Positions 15,750-24,379 of a stretch of DNA of 39,734 bases are shown piece after piece. The notes beneath the pieces were generated by a model, which was given only the letters and a program-made list of their open reading frames with translations, made no database searches and had not been told where the DNA came from. Source of the stretch: Candidatus Geothermarchaeota archaeon (GTDB lineage: Archaea; Thermoproteota; Nitrososphaeria; Geothermarchaeales; JDFR-13). The position numbers and the translations under genes were made by a program. The stretch covers positions 1 through 39,734 of the forward strand of contig WAJV01000008.1 of assembly GCA_015523725.1 (NCBI GenBank), written 5' to 3'. How positions within the stretch are numbered: position 1 is the first letter of the stretch; each line of letters opens with the position of its first letter.

Positions 15750-16982
15750 TTAATGGGTTATTTCTACGCTAGTGGATTTCTTTGTTCTTTTCTCAATGGG
15801 TATATATTCTTTTTCTACCTCGCCTGTATAGAATAGCCTAGGTCTGATTATTCTATTGTTTTCAGTATATTCCAATATGTGTGCTGTCCAACCAACTACT
15901 CGTGATAGTGCAAAGAGTGTGCAGAAGAAATCTGTTGGGACTCCTAGAGCTCCATATACGATTGCAGACCAATAATCAGTGTTTGTGTATATTCCTTTCT
16001 CGGCTAATGGGGAAGCTAGTGCCACTTCTTCAAGTTTGTTTGCTATATTGTAAATTTCTAGTATCTCTCCACCCCTCTTTTTAGCTAGTTTCCCTGCGTA
16101 TTCTCTAAAAATCTTCGCCCTTGGATCATAGGACCTATATACCCTGTGACCGAATCCCATTAACCTTCTCTTCTTTGTCAATATGTATTTATTGAACCAG
16201 TTTTCTACATTATCAACGCTCCCAATTTCTCTAAATTGTCTCATGGCCTCTACATTGGCGTATCCATGTAGTGGGCCCCTTAATGCACCTATTCCTCCTA
16301 CAATTGCACTATAATAGTCTGATGCTGTTGATGCGATAACTACGGTTGTGAAAGTAGATGCATTCATTTCATGTTCTGCGTATAGGACAAATGCTGTATC
16401 GATGGCATCTTTCTCTAATTCATCAAGGTCTCTTCCTAAGAACATGTGTAAAAAGTTCTCCGCATGTCCCATGTTATCACTTGGTTTTACCAATTCTTTT
16501 CCGTTGATTAGTCTATGGAAATAGGCCACTATTGTGGGCATTTTCGCGATTAGTCTAATTGCTTTTGTATAGAATCCATCTCTTGATATGTCATGTCTAT
16601 CCGGATCTAGGTTTCCTAGGTATGAAACTGCTGTTCTTAGCATCTCCATAGGCTCGATATCTCTGGGTATCATTTTTAATAGGTTGATTAATTTATCGGG
16701 TATATTTCTTTCATTTATTAAACTGGTTTTGAAATCCTCTAATTCATTCTTTGTGGGTAGATATCCATTTAGTAATAGGAATGTTGTTTCTTCGAAGTTG
16801 CTATTTTTCGCCAGATCTTCTATGCTGTATCCTCTATAGAATAGTTTACTGTGATAACCGTCTATATAGCATATGGTTGACTTATCTATACATACATTCT
16901 GTACTCCTTTGTTTATTATTGGTTCTCCAGTTTCTTTGTCAATGCACCACGGTTGCTCATCGGGGCTTAATTTTCTAACCAT
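15750..16982 (-). CDS. gltA: Citrate synthase (type II-like, archaeal)
   Basis: About 410 residues from the ATG at 16982. A GAGGTG Shine-Dalgarno six bases upstream decides this start over the in-frame TTG at 17006. Catalytic motifs (numbered from the ATG) are AEHEMNAST (His204), GPLHGYANVEA (His239), GFGHRVYRSYDPR (His279) and the PTDFF aspartate, with NRIIRPR near the end binding substrate. It condenses oxaloacetate and acetyl-CoA; the archaeal family also includes methylcitrate synthases, which sequence alone does not exclude. The first 30 residues form an extension before the usual start of the core. It follows the reductase gene on the same strand after about 100 bases with its own AT-rich promoter. 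Confidence 0.93.
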   Translation of the reverse strand: MVRKLSPDEQPWCIDKETGEPIINKGVQNVCIDKSTICYIDGYHSKLFYRGYSIEDLAKNSNFEETTFLLLNGYLPTKNELEDFKTSLINERNIPDKLINLLKMIPRDIEPMEMLRTAVSYLGNLDPDRHDISRDGFYTKAIRLIAKMPTIVAYFHRLINGKELVKPSDNMGHAENFLHMFLGRDLDELEKDAIDTAFVLYAEHEMNASTFTTVVIASTASDYYSAIVGGIGALRGPLHGYANVEAMRQFREIGSVDNVENWFNKYILTKKRRLMGFGHRVYRSYDPRAKIFREYAGKLAKKRGGEILEIYNIANKLEEVALASPLAEKGIYTNTDYWSAIVYGALGVPTDFFCTLFALSRVVGWTAHILEYTENNRIIRPRLFYTGEVEKEYIPIEKRTKKSTSVEITH

Positions 16983-17085
16983 TGAACACACCTCGTGTTT
17001 TTGCAAAATTATTAATTTACGGTAGTCTAAATAATACTTGAAATTATATTATATATATTGGGATATGTTTTGAACGTTATTTTCT

Positions 17086-20000
17086 TTAACTTATTATACA
17101 TGCTGACCAGCCGCAGTCCAGGCATCTTAGGCATCCTTCTGCATATATAATGTTTAGGCTTTCACATATGGGGCATTTCTCATATCTTTCTTCACCATCT
17201 CCCTCTATTCCACTTGCTAATATAGTGGGCATCTTTATCTTTGACTTAGTTTCAACATCTTGCTTAGTTGTCTTTGCATATGAGGGTGGTTCAATACCCA
17301 GTTCTTGCATCATTTTAAGAGTATTATTTTCTATTTCTAATACATATTTTCCTGTTCTTTGTGATGGAGTAACGAGGACTTGTACGGCTTTTGATCCATC
17401 TCTGTATATTGTTATTCCTTTTGCTCCTAATTTATATGCAAATAAGTATGCTTTCTCTACATCTTCGACTGTCACCCAATTTGGCATATTTATTGTCTTG
17501 CTGACAGCTGCACATATCCATCTAGATATCTCTACCTGAGCTCTCACATGATCCCACCACGGTATATCGTACGCTACTATGAATATTTTCTTCATATCTT
17601 CTGGTATTTCTTCAATGTCTTGTAGGGAGCCTCCATTATCTGCAATCTTTTTTAGAAGTTTTTCACTATATAGTCCTCTTCTCTTTAACTCATATTCTAG
17701 CTCATTATCGACATAGAAGAATGTACCTACTGTTACTCTTTTTTCGAAGACGAGTGCAAACTGAGGTTCTATTCCAGATGAGGTGTCGGCTATCATTGAT
17801 ATTGAGCCAGTTGGTGCTATTGTGGTTGTTTCGGAATTTCTAATTCCATATTCCATTATTAACTTATTTAACTTTTCCCAGTCTAGTGTCCATTCTTCTT
17901 TCCTATAATATCCCTCGATTGGCATCTCTCCATCTACATAGCTTGATTTATCGTATAGAGGGAATGTCCCTCGTTCTTTGGCCAGTTCTACTGATTCTTC
18001 CATAGAGTAATAGGTTAAGTGTTCGGCGAATTTGCTCATTAGCCAGAATCCTTCTTCACTATTATAGGGAACTTTGAGTGCGAATAGGGTGTCAGCTAGT
18101 CCCATTAGTCCTAAGCCAATCTTACGTGTTGATAGTGTTTTTTCTTTTATTTCTGGTAGTGGGAATTGATTAACGTCTATGACATTATCAAGGAATCTAG
18201 TTGCAAGTTTAATGACTTTTCTATATTCTTCCCAATCGAAATATTTTTTACCGTTTTTGATTTTGATCAAGGCATATAAGTTTATGGAGCCCAAGTTGCA
18301 GGATTCGTATGGGTAAAGAGGCTCTTCTCCGCAGTTGTGGTTAAGTATGCCGTTGGCTATATAATTATGATATTTAGGCACAGTGAAATCATAGAAATCT
18401 ACTCTGTCTAATTTTTTAATATTGGATATTGTTATCCATATCGAATCTTTATCAATATTCTGTAAAGTTAATTTTTCCATTTTGGTTATGTCTTCGAATC
18501 CAATTATGTCTTTGAATAGCTTTAGGCTATAACCAGATATAATTAATTCATTATAATCCTCATTAGAAGAGATTTTGTTGTATGGGTAGGTGGTATTATT
18601 CTTGTCATCTGTATTTGATTTACTAGTTATCTCTGAGTAAATTCCAAATGTGGTTAATAATATTTGTATATCTTTTAGGAAGTCGATTTTTCTATTGAGT
18701 AATTTAATTCTATTATGTTCATCGATAGTGCCGTTTACAGTGAATATTCCCCTTAGGAAGGCTGCTAGGGACTCGGGAGCCAGTCTCCATATAATTTCGG
18801 GTATTCCCTCAATATTTTTATCTCCAGAATATTTACATATGATATTAGATACATTTTTATATACTTGTGTACCTATGTCGTATTGGATTTTGCGTACTGT
18901 TCGGTTAATCATATATGTATGTGAAAGTGGGTTTCCTCCAAGTTTATGTATTGCGTGCCTCAATCTATTTTCAGCTATCTTATCATCATCTTCTATGTAC
19001 CAAGCTACATATTCCTCATTAAATACGCCTTTGCCAATTAACCATCCTAATGCAAATGCAACATCACTATCAACCTTATATTCTCCCTTGTACTCTTGAT
19101 TTATAAATGCTGGATGTATTCTACTGACAAGTATTTTATCTCCTACACTCAATTTATTAGCCGCTTTCCAACCATTGGGTGTGAGGAATTTATGTTCAGG
19201 GGTTACAGTAATAGTGTATCCTTCCTTACTCTCTATATGAAGACCGCGTTTGTATCCAATATGCCAACACCATCCCTCGGAATCTCGAGGAACTAATAAT
19301 TTTAATTTTTTATTATGTCTATCTCGATAGACTATTTCATTATGAATAGCCGTCAGTAATCTAGTTTTGGTTGGGTTGGCGTCCCCACCTTCCCCTAATA
19401 TATTACTATTTATTGATACACCTAATATCTTATTCCCTATATTTATTTGATATAACTCTCTGGCTCTTATCCACCCCATCGGGGTCAATACTCTAGAGTC
19501 GCCTGATATACATGGATTTGTCGACCTTATCTCACCTAAATATTTCTTCATTACGTTGTGTTTATTTATATTATCTAGGAACAGTACACCTGGATCTCCA
19601 GTTTTCCATGCATTTTCTGCTATCATTCTAAATATCTGCCTAGCCTTTATCTTCTTCCAAACGCTTCCATCTCTTGGATTGACGAGACTATATTCACCGT
19701 CTTGATTGAATGCTTCCCAAAAATCGGGTGTTATCATTACTGATATATTGAAGTTTTCTAGAAATCCAGGCTTGGACTTGCTAGTTATAAATTTTTCTAT
19801 ATCTGGATGCCAGATCTCTAATATACCCATATTAGCGCCTCTCCGCCTTCCCCCCTGTTTAATTACATCAGTGACTGTGTCAATTATTCTCATGAAGGAG
19901 ACAGGCCCAGAAGCGACGCCAGCTGTAGATGACACTATATCTCCCTCGGGTCGTAGATTAGAATAGTTTATTCCTATTCCGCCTCCGGTTTTGAATATCT

Positions 20001-20901
20001 TTGCTGCATCGGAAGCCGCCTTCATTATGGAATTGATGTCATCACGGATCTCTAAAACAAAACATGCTGATAATTGCCCAAGTCTTGTTCCTGCATTAAA
20101 TAGGGTCGGGCTATTTGGTAAAAATTTCTTAGTTACCATTAAATTATAATAGTCTAAGAAAATGTCATAATACTTATCTAATTCTCCTCTTGCCAATTTC
20201 TCTATGAATTTACTCCATGGAATCTTCATTTTCTTCTCATTATTTAATCTATCATATAATTCTTTCATCCTCTGTAAATGGTACCTATTCCAATGTACTT
20301 TGAATGACCCTGTTTCAGGGTTATAGCCTAGACCTAATTTCCCCTCCCATTCCTCTGGATTAAAATCTTCCTCTTCGTGGATGGTTTGCCCCGCATATTT
20401 ATCATATATCGATTCATCATACAGTATGTCTGGTATTACAATTAATAAAGCTACCCTTTGGAATAATTGTTTAGGTGATTCTATTATTTTTCCCTCATTA
20501 TCTTTTAATAGGTATCTTGCAGCTAATAATCTAATAGAATTTAAGGAAAATGATTTATCGACTTCATCAAGGTAATCCTTATTCAGTAAGAGCATCTTCT
20601 CTTTTCTAATTTTCTCCCTTTCCTTCCTATATAATATATATGCTTTAGCAACTTCATATAGGTCATACCTTACAAGTGCGAACTCTACAATATCTTGGAT
20701 ATCCTCAACGTGGGGTGTGCCTTCCTCACCATATTTCTCGTTTAATACTCTAACTACATACCTTACAACTTTGTTCAAAGTTTTTTCATCGTATTTATTT
20801 ACACTCATCATTGCTTTCTGTATGGCGTTTCTAATTCTCTCTATGTCGAAATCGACTATCCTTCCATCTCGTTTAATAACTTTTTTAACATCTATCTTCA
20901 T
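17086..20901 (-). CDS. nrdJ: Adenosylcobalamin-dependent (class II) ribonucleoside reductase, intein-containing precursor
   Basis: A 1271-residue precursor from the ATG at 20901, chosen over a TTG at 20916 because GGAGGG lies 7 bases upstream. Mature protein: about 878 residues. Residues 1-95 form an ATP-cone. The catalytic barrel shows QLSACFVLE (redox cysteine), NPCGE split by the intein with radical Cys857, YESCNLGS (second redox cysteine) and a PTGS-SMIA loop. The C-terminus is a four-cysteine zinc-ribbon-like tail (CPIC...CLDCGWSAC) typical of thermophile NrdJ. It reduces ribonucleotides to deoxyribonucleotides using a B12-generated thiyl radical. No NrdB-like radical subunit is nearby, consistent with class II. 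Confidence 0.95.
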   Translation of the reverse strand: MKIDVKKVIKRDGRIVDFDIERIRNAIQKAMMSVNKYDEKTLNKVVRYVVRVLNEKYGEEGTPHVEDIQDIVEFALVRYDLYEVAKAYILYRKEREKIRKEKMLLLNKDYLDEVDKSFSLNSIRLLAARYLLKDNEGKIIESPKQLFQRVALLIVIPDILYDESIYDKYAGQTIHEEEDFNPEEWEGKLGLGYNPETGSFKVHWNRYHLQRMKELYDRLNNEKKMKIPWSKFIEKLARGELDKYYDIFLDYYNLMVTKKFLPNSPTLFNAGTRLGQLSACFVLEIRDDINSIMKAASDAAKIFKTGGGIGINYSNLRPEGDIVSSTAGVASGPVSFMRIIDTVTDVIKQGGRRRGANMGILEIWHPDIEKFITSKSKPGFLENFNISVMITPDFWEAFNQDGEYSLVNPRDGSVWKKIKARQIFRMIAENAWKTGDPGVLFLDNINKHNVMKKYLGEIRSTNPCISGDSRVLTPMGWIRARELYQINIGNKILGVSINSNILGEGGDANPTKTRLLTAIHNEIVYRDRHNKKLKLLVPRDSEGWCWHIGYKRGLHIESKEGYTITVTPEHKFLTPNGWKAANKLSVGDKILVSRIHPAFINQEYKGEYKVDSDVAFALGWLIGKGVFNEEYVAWYIEDDDKIAENRLRHAIHKLGGNPLSHTYMINRTVRKIQYDIGTQVYKNVSNIICKYSGDKNIEGIPEIIWRLAPESLAAFLRGIFTVNGTIDEHNRIKLLNRKIDFLKDIQILLTTFGIYSEITSKSNTDDKNNTTYPYNKISSNEDYNELIISGYSLKLFKDIIGFEDITKMEKLTLQNIDKDSIWITISNIKKLDRVDFYDFTVPKYHNYIANGILNHNCGEEPLYPYESCNLGSINLYALIKIKNGKKYFDWEEYRKVIKLATRFLDNVIDVNQFPLPEIKEKTLSTRKIGLGLMGLADTLFALKVPYNSEEGFWLMSKFAEHLTYYSMEESVELAKERGTFPLYDKSSYVDGEMPIEGYYRKEEWTLDWEKLNKLIMEYGIRNSETTTIAPTGSISMIADTSSGIEPQFALVFEKRVTVGTFFYVDNELEYELKRRGLYSEKLLKKIADNGGSLQDIEEIPEDMKKIFIVAYDIPWWDHVRAQVEISRWICAAVSKTINMPNWVTVEDVEKAYLFAYKLGAKGITIYRDGSKAVQVLVTPSQRTGKYVLEIENNTLKMMQELGIEPPSYAKTTKQDVETKSKIKMPTILASGIEGDGEERYEKCPICESLNIIYAEGCLRCLDCGWSACIIS
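18334..19512 (-). mobile_element. Intein in nrdJ with degenerate LAGLIDADG endonuclease domain
   Basis: A 393-residue in-frame insertion between NP and CGE of the reductase. Splicing blocks are intact: N-terminal CISGDSRVLT with Cys1, block B TVTPEH (Thr104, His107), block F DFTVPKYHNYIANGI, terminal NHN (His392, Asn393) and extein +1 Cys. The middle (about 145-345) is a LAGLIDADG DOD-type homing endonuclease, but both catalytic positions are changed: LGWLIGKG has Lys161 where Asp is expected and LRGIFTVNG has Asn260. It should therefore splice but probably cannot cut DNA. Confidence 0.93.
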
Positions 20902-20908
20902 CCGTTTT

Positions 20909-21146
20909 CCCTCCAATAATAAGATACGTTAATAAAAAATCTTAACCTAATGTACTTCCTCTATGCATATTTGCTGGTACTTTATATAATTATATTAGGT
21001 GGCACTCTCCTTATGTAATCAATGTATAAATTCGGCTTTTATAGGTATATACCCGTGGTAGGTTATTCGAGAGGAGGTTAATATTGGTTTATATATTAAT
21101 TGGGTATTGAGATATATAGGTATATTTTTTATAGAGGAATGGCCAA
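20909..21146. promoter_or_regulatory. Divergent intergenic region between nrdJ and dedA
   Basis: About 245 bases hold the nrdJ Shine-Dalgarno (GGAGGG near 20909-20914), an AT-rich TTTATATAATTATATT stretch near 20981-20996 and, for the plus strand, TTTATATATTAATT near 21090 plus GAGGAA at 21135-21140 before the ATG at 21147. A GAGAGGAGG at 21070-21078 precedes a possible nine-codon TTG frame, too short to call. No tRNA or other RNA gene seen. Confidence 0.4.
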
Positions 21147-21749
21147 ATGAACAGTATTACAGCTACCTTCATTCAATTCTTGATTAACTTAGTTGGTGAG
21201 ATAGGCTATTTAGGAATATTTTTGACTATGACGATGGAGTCAGCTGGTATACCTATACCAAGCGAAGTCGTCGTCCCATTCGCTGGTTATTTGTCTGTTA
21301 AAGGCGATCTTAATTTCTATATAGTAATTTTTTTATCCACTGTGGCTAATTTGATTGGCTCAATGATCCTCTATGGAGTTGGATTTAAGTATGGTAGACT
21401 TTTTGTATCAAGGTATGGTAAATATTTGTTATTAGAAGAGCGTCATTTAAATTATGTCGAGAAATTGTTCGAAAGATATGGTTCAATAATTATTTTCTTG
21501 GGTAGATTAACCCCAGGGGTTAGGACATATATATCTGTTGTTGCAGGCGCTGGGAAGATGGCTGTTTACCCCTTCCTAATATATACTCTAACCGGCTCAT
21601 TTATTTGGAACTTCTTCTTGACATATGTTGGCGTTGTACTAGGTGAGAATTGGGAGATTATCACTCCTTATTTAGACATGATTTCCGTTGTAGCGATTAT
21701 AATATTAATAATCATTGGAATTCTCTATATTCGTAGACGCGCTGGTTAA
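21147..21749 (+). CDS. DedA-family membrane protein
   Basis: A 200-residue protein with about five membrane or re-entrant segments. The family signature is complete: ESAGIPIPSEVVVPFAGYL (about 31-49) and FLGRLTPGVRTYISVVAGAGKM (about 117-138), where the Gly-Arg-x2-Pro-Gly-x-Arg loop is functionally essential in E. coli DedA proteins. Relatives act as lipid scramblases or flippases and affect membrane potential and polyprenyl-phosphate recycling. The C-terminus is short and basic (IRRRAG). GAGGAA precedes the ATG. Monocistronic, convergent with the peroxiredoxin gene. Confidence 0.9.
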   Translation: MNSITATFIQFLINLVGEIGYLGIFLTMTMESAGIPIPSEVVVPFAGYLSVKGDLNFYIVIFLSTVANLIGSMILYGVGFKYGRLFVSRYGKYLLLEERHLNYVEKLFERYGSIIIFLGRLTPGVRTYISVVAGAGKMAVYPFLIYTLTGSFIWNFFLTYVGVVLGENWEIITPYLDMISVVAIIILIIIGILYIRRRAG

Positions 21750-21769
21750 AAAGGTAACTCTATAATTTT

Positions 21770-22243
21770 TCATTTTTTAAGCTCCATTAGTTTGTTGAGG
21801 ACTTCTTCTGCATGTCCCTGTACTCTGACTTTTTTCCATATATGTCTAATTATTCCCTTGTCATCTATCAAATAAGTGCTTCTAATGACCCCCTCAAATT
21901 CTCTGCCATATCTCTTCTTTTTACCCCAGGCTCCATATAGTTTAATAACTTTTTTATCGGTATCACTTAGTAACTCTACCTTTAATCCATGTTTATCAAT
22001 GAATTTTTGATGGCTTTTTATAGAGTCTGGACTTACACCTATGACTACGGCGCCGTTTTTATTAAATTCATTAAGGAGAGTTGTGAAGTCAATAGCTTCT
22101 CTAGTACATCCAGATGTATTGTCTCTGGGGTAGAAATATAGGACTATCCATTTCCCTTTATAGTCTTTTAAACAGACTTCTTCACCCATTGAATTGGGTA
22201 GACAGAAATCTGGTGCTTTTTCTCCAATATTTGGGCCACTCAT
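21770..22243 (-). CDS. bcp: Peroxiredoxin, Bcp/PrxQ family
   Basis: A 157-residue thioredoxin-fold peroxidase. YFYPRDNTSGCTREA carries peroxidatic Cys46, with Thr43 in the expected place and Ser where the usual Pro precedes Gly-Cys. The Cys found five residues later in two-cysteine PrxQ enzymes is absent; Cys14 and Cys24 are the only others. It is therefore a one-cysteine type or uses an unusual resolving Cys. It reduces hydrogen and organic peroxides in the cytoplasm. A GAGGTGA Shine-Dalgarno lies 6-7 bases upstream of the ATG. Confidence 0.92.
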   Translation of the reverse strand: MSGPNIGEKAPDFCLPNSMGEEVCLKDYKGKWIVLYFYPRDNTSGCTREAIDFTTLLNEFNKNGAVVIGVSPDSIKSHQKFIDKHGLKVELLSDTDKKVIKLYGAWGKKKRYGREFEGVIRSTYLIDDKGIIRHIWKKVRVQGHAEEVLNKLMELKK

Positions 22244-22459
22244 AATAATTCACCTCAATATATTTCAATTATATTTGGATTAAATTAACTAAACAATGGT
22301 ATAAAGATTACTTCTATAAGTTAATGTTTTAACCAGTTATTTAATATAACATGTAGGTATGTTTATACCAATGATCATTGAGGTTTAATTTGATAATTAA
22401 ATCTTTAAAAAAGTTTACTTAAAATAATTTGTTAATAAATTGTGTTATTGGTGGATTGA
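22244..22459. promoter_or_regulatory. Divergent intergenic region, peroxiredoxin and metallophosphoesterase
   Basis: This stretch of 216 AT-rich bases contains the peroxiredoxin Shine-Dalgarno, a GGTAT-N4-ATACC repeat (22356-22369) and a neighbouring AATGATCATT palindrome (about 22370-22379). TTAATAAATTG near 22431-22441 is a weak TATA candidate for the plus-strand gene. I see no RNA gene or short reading frame that I would defend. Confidence 0.35.
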
Positions 22460-24244
22460 ATGAGATATAGCTATATAATTTTCCTGTCAGTAATGCTGTT
22501 TTTGGCCCTGCCTATATATAATGCCCGCCCGCTCAATGAAGTATATATACCTTTTGCACCTTATCATGTCGAGCCAATTAATAAAATTCTTTATCCTAGG
22601 CTTGCAGCCCCCATTTTTCTAAGGCCTGGAGACAACATCACTGTTTACCTATCCGGCTCTATTGAAGTTAGATCGCTTTATGCATTTGATAATATACGTG
22701 GCTTTAATTATAGCATAGATGTTATTGATGTCGAATCCATTGTAGATAATCGTGAAGGAGCTGTTATAAAGGATATTACCAAAATTACTGGTAGGCTTCC
22801 AGATGATATACGGAGTTCATTATATGATTTGGTTGTATTCAGTGGGTCTAGTGTTTTTAGAGAGCCGAACTCATTAATGGTTGTCCCTATGTACAAGGAT
22901 AGAATTGTTATTGGGCATATCTCTGATCCACATTTGGGCGGTTGGGGTGGTAAGTATATCGAGGCATACGAGAATTTTGATAAGGCTATTTATAGCCTGG
23001 AATCCATGGGTGTTGACATAATTGTATGTTCGGGAGATTTTATTGAACAGAATAAAGAACAGGGAATACAGCATATTTATAGTCTATTGAGTAATTTAGC
23101 TGTACCATTTACCACGACACTCGGCAATACAGATTATTCATTCAATTCTAAAGGATTATATTTAATAGAGAAGTATTTCGCCCCAGATTCATCGATGGTG
23201 TATCTTGGTAAGGGTATTATAGTAAATATTGATGCTGAGACTGGGGATATCGCTGAGGATGTTGTTTATGAATGGATTAGAGATACGTTAGTAAATTATC
23301 GTGATTTAAGATTGAAGATTATGAATTCTCATTATCCTAATTGGGACCCAGATGTAGTATCCAACAAATTTATTCAATTTTTCAAGAATATGAATGATGA
23401 ATTTGGGATATCACTATTTTTACATGGACATATTCATAGAAATAGTAAGAGAGTCTCGGATACCACTGGTATATTATCGATTACGACTACATCAACTGAA
23501 TTATCTAAGGAATTTCTCGGTTTCAGATTAATATACGGATTTTCCAATGGATCGATTATTGCTAATGATGATATGATATTTAACTTGGAGAAATTCTATG
23601 TCGATTATTCTCAAGATAATTTTTACACCTCGACTGGGCAAACTGCCATAGTCACCAATGATTTGGACTATGATGTTAACTTAACACTTTTCTTTAAAAT
23701 CTTGGATAATGGTGGTGAATTGAGGATAAATGATTCTACTGTATCAAATAATGTTTATCAAGTGAGTGATGGTAATAGACTTAAAACAGTTATATATAAT
23801 GTGTCTGTGCCAAAGAAGTCTAAGATGGTATATGTATTGTCACAGGGGGTGGATAATTCTCCGCCGAATGCAACTATAAAAGTTGGTACCTTTAAGCAAT
23901 ATTATTATCTTAGAATTAATGCAGTGGATGAGGGTACTGGTATAGCTCATATTGATGTATTTTACAGTACGGATAACTCTAGTTGGACTCCGTGTAAATA
24001 CATTATTATAGATTCATGGCCTTATCCAACTATTCCAAGGGATTTAGCGGGATTCTATTATAAAGTCGTTCTTTCAGATTACTCGGGTAACTCGAATACA
24101 ATATATGGTACATATGGATCTTTAGGCGGTAGTACGCCACCTCCTTCAGCAGGTCCTAACCTCGATTTATCTCTAATTATTGGTGTAATAGCAGCTATAA
24201 TTATAGTTGTAGTGATCGCTATATTGGTTAAGGTTAGAAAATAG
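22460..24244 (+). CDS. Surface-anchored metallophosphoesterase
   Basis: A 594-residue protein. Residues 1-20 are a hydrophobic signal sequence. A beta-rich N-terminal region to about 145 is followed by a calcineurin-like phosphoesterase domain with ISDPHLGG (Asp156, His158), CSGDF (Asp193), LGNTDY (Asn223), NSHYP and LHGHIHRN. The usual GNHD histidine is Thr224, which may reduce or alter catalysis. After about residue 370 come beta-sandwich-like segments, then a Gly/Ser/Pro linker and a C-terminal membrane helix ending in KVRK. The enzyme should face outside and hydrolyse phosphate esters or nucleotides. An ABC importer operon follows after 135 bases on the same strand. Confidence 0.85.
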   Translation: MRYSYIIFLSVMLFLALPIYNARPLNEVYIPFAPYHVEPINKILYPRLAAPIFLRPGDNITVYLSGSIEVRSLYAFDNIRGFNYSIDVIDVESIVDNREGAVIKDITKITGRLPDDIRSSLYDLVVFSGSSVFREPNSLMVVPMYKDRIVIGHISDPHLGGWGGKYIEAYENFDKAIYSLESMGVDIIVCSGDFIEQNKEQGIQHIYSLLSNLAVPFTTTLGNTDYSFNSKGLYLIEKYFAPDSSMVYLGKGIIVNIDAETGDIAEDVVYEWIRDTLVNYRDLRLKIMNSHYPNWDPDVVSNKFIQFFKNMNDEFGISLFLHGHIHRNSKRVSDTTGILSITTTSTELSKEFLGFRLIYGFSNGSIIANDDMIFNLEKFYVDYSQDNFYTSTGQTAIVTNDLDYDVNLTLFFKILDNGGELRINDSTVSNNVYQVSDGNRLKTVIYNVSVPKKSKMVYVLSQGVDNSPPNATIKVGTFKQYYYLRINAVDEGTGIAHIDVFYSTDNSSWTPCKYIIIDSWPYPTIPRDLAGFYYKVVLSDYSGNSNTIYGTYGSLGGSTPPPSAGPNLDLSLIIGVIAAIIIVVVIAILVKVRK

Positions 24245-24339
24245 AGCCCAGCTTTTTATTTATCATTTTATAATGTTTCTGTGATAAGTTAGTTTATAAA
24301 TATATTTATGGTATGCTTAAATGTATATTGATTATATTC

Positions 24340-24363
24340 TGTGCCTAAATGAATATAGGCACA
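24340..24363 (+). promoter_or_regulatory. 8+8 bp inverted repeat upstream of the ABC importer
   Basis: TGTGCCTA and TAGGCACA form a perfect 8-base inverted repeat around an 8-base spacer, 16 bases before the ATG at 24380. TATA candidates upstream (TTTATAAATATATTT near 24291-24305, or GCTTAAATG near 24315) place the repeat at or just after transcription start. It is either a repressor operator, as expected for a metal-responsive DtxR-type regulator, or a 5'-UTR hairpin. Confidence 0.6.
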
Positions 24364-24379
24364 TGATTTGGTGGTTCCA

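Noticed and set aside
18650-19099. Open plus-strand frame of 149 codons opposite nrdJ
   Set aside because: It is antisense to the intein coding region, has no family features or promoter, and is a shadow of the AT-rich gene on the other strand.
21070-21106. Nine-codon TTG frame after GAGAGGAGG upstream of dedA
   Set aside because: Too short to distinguish from chance, and it overlaps the likely dedA promoter.
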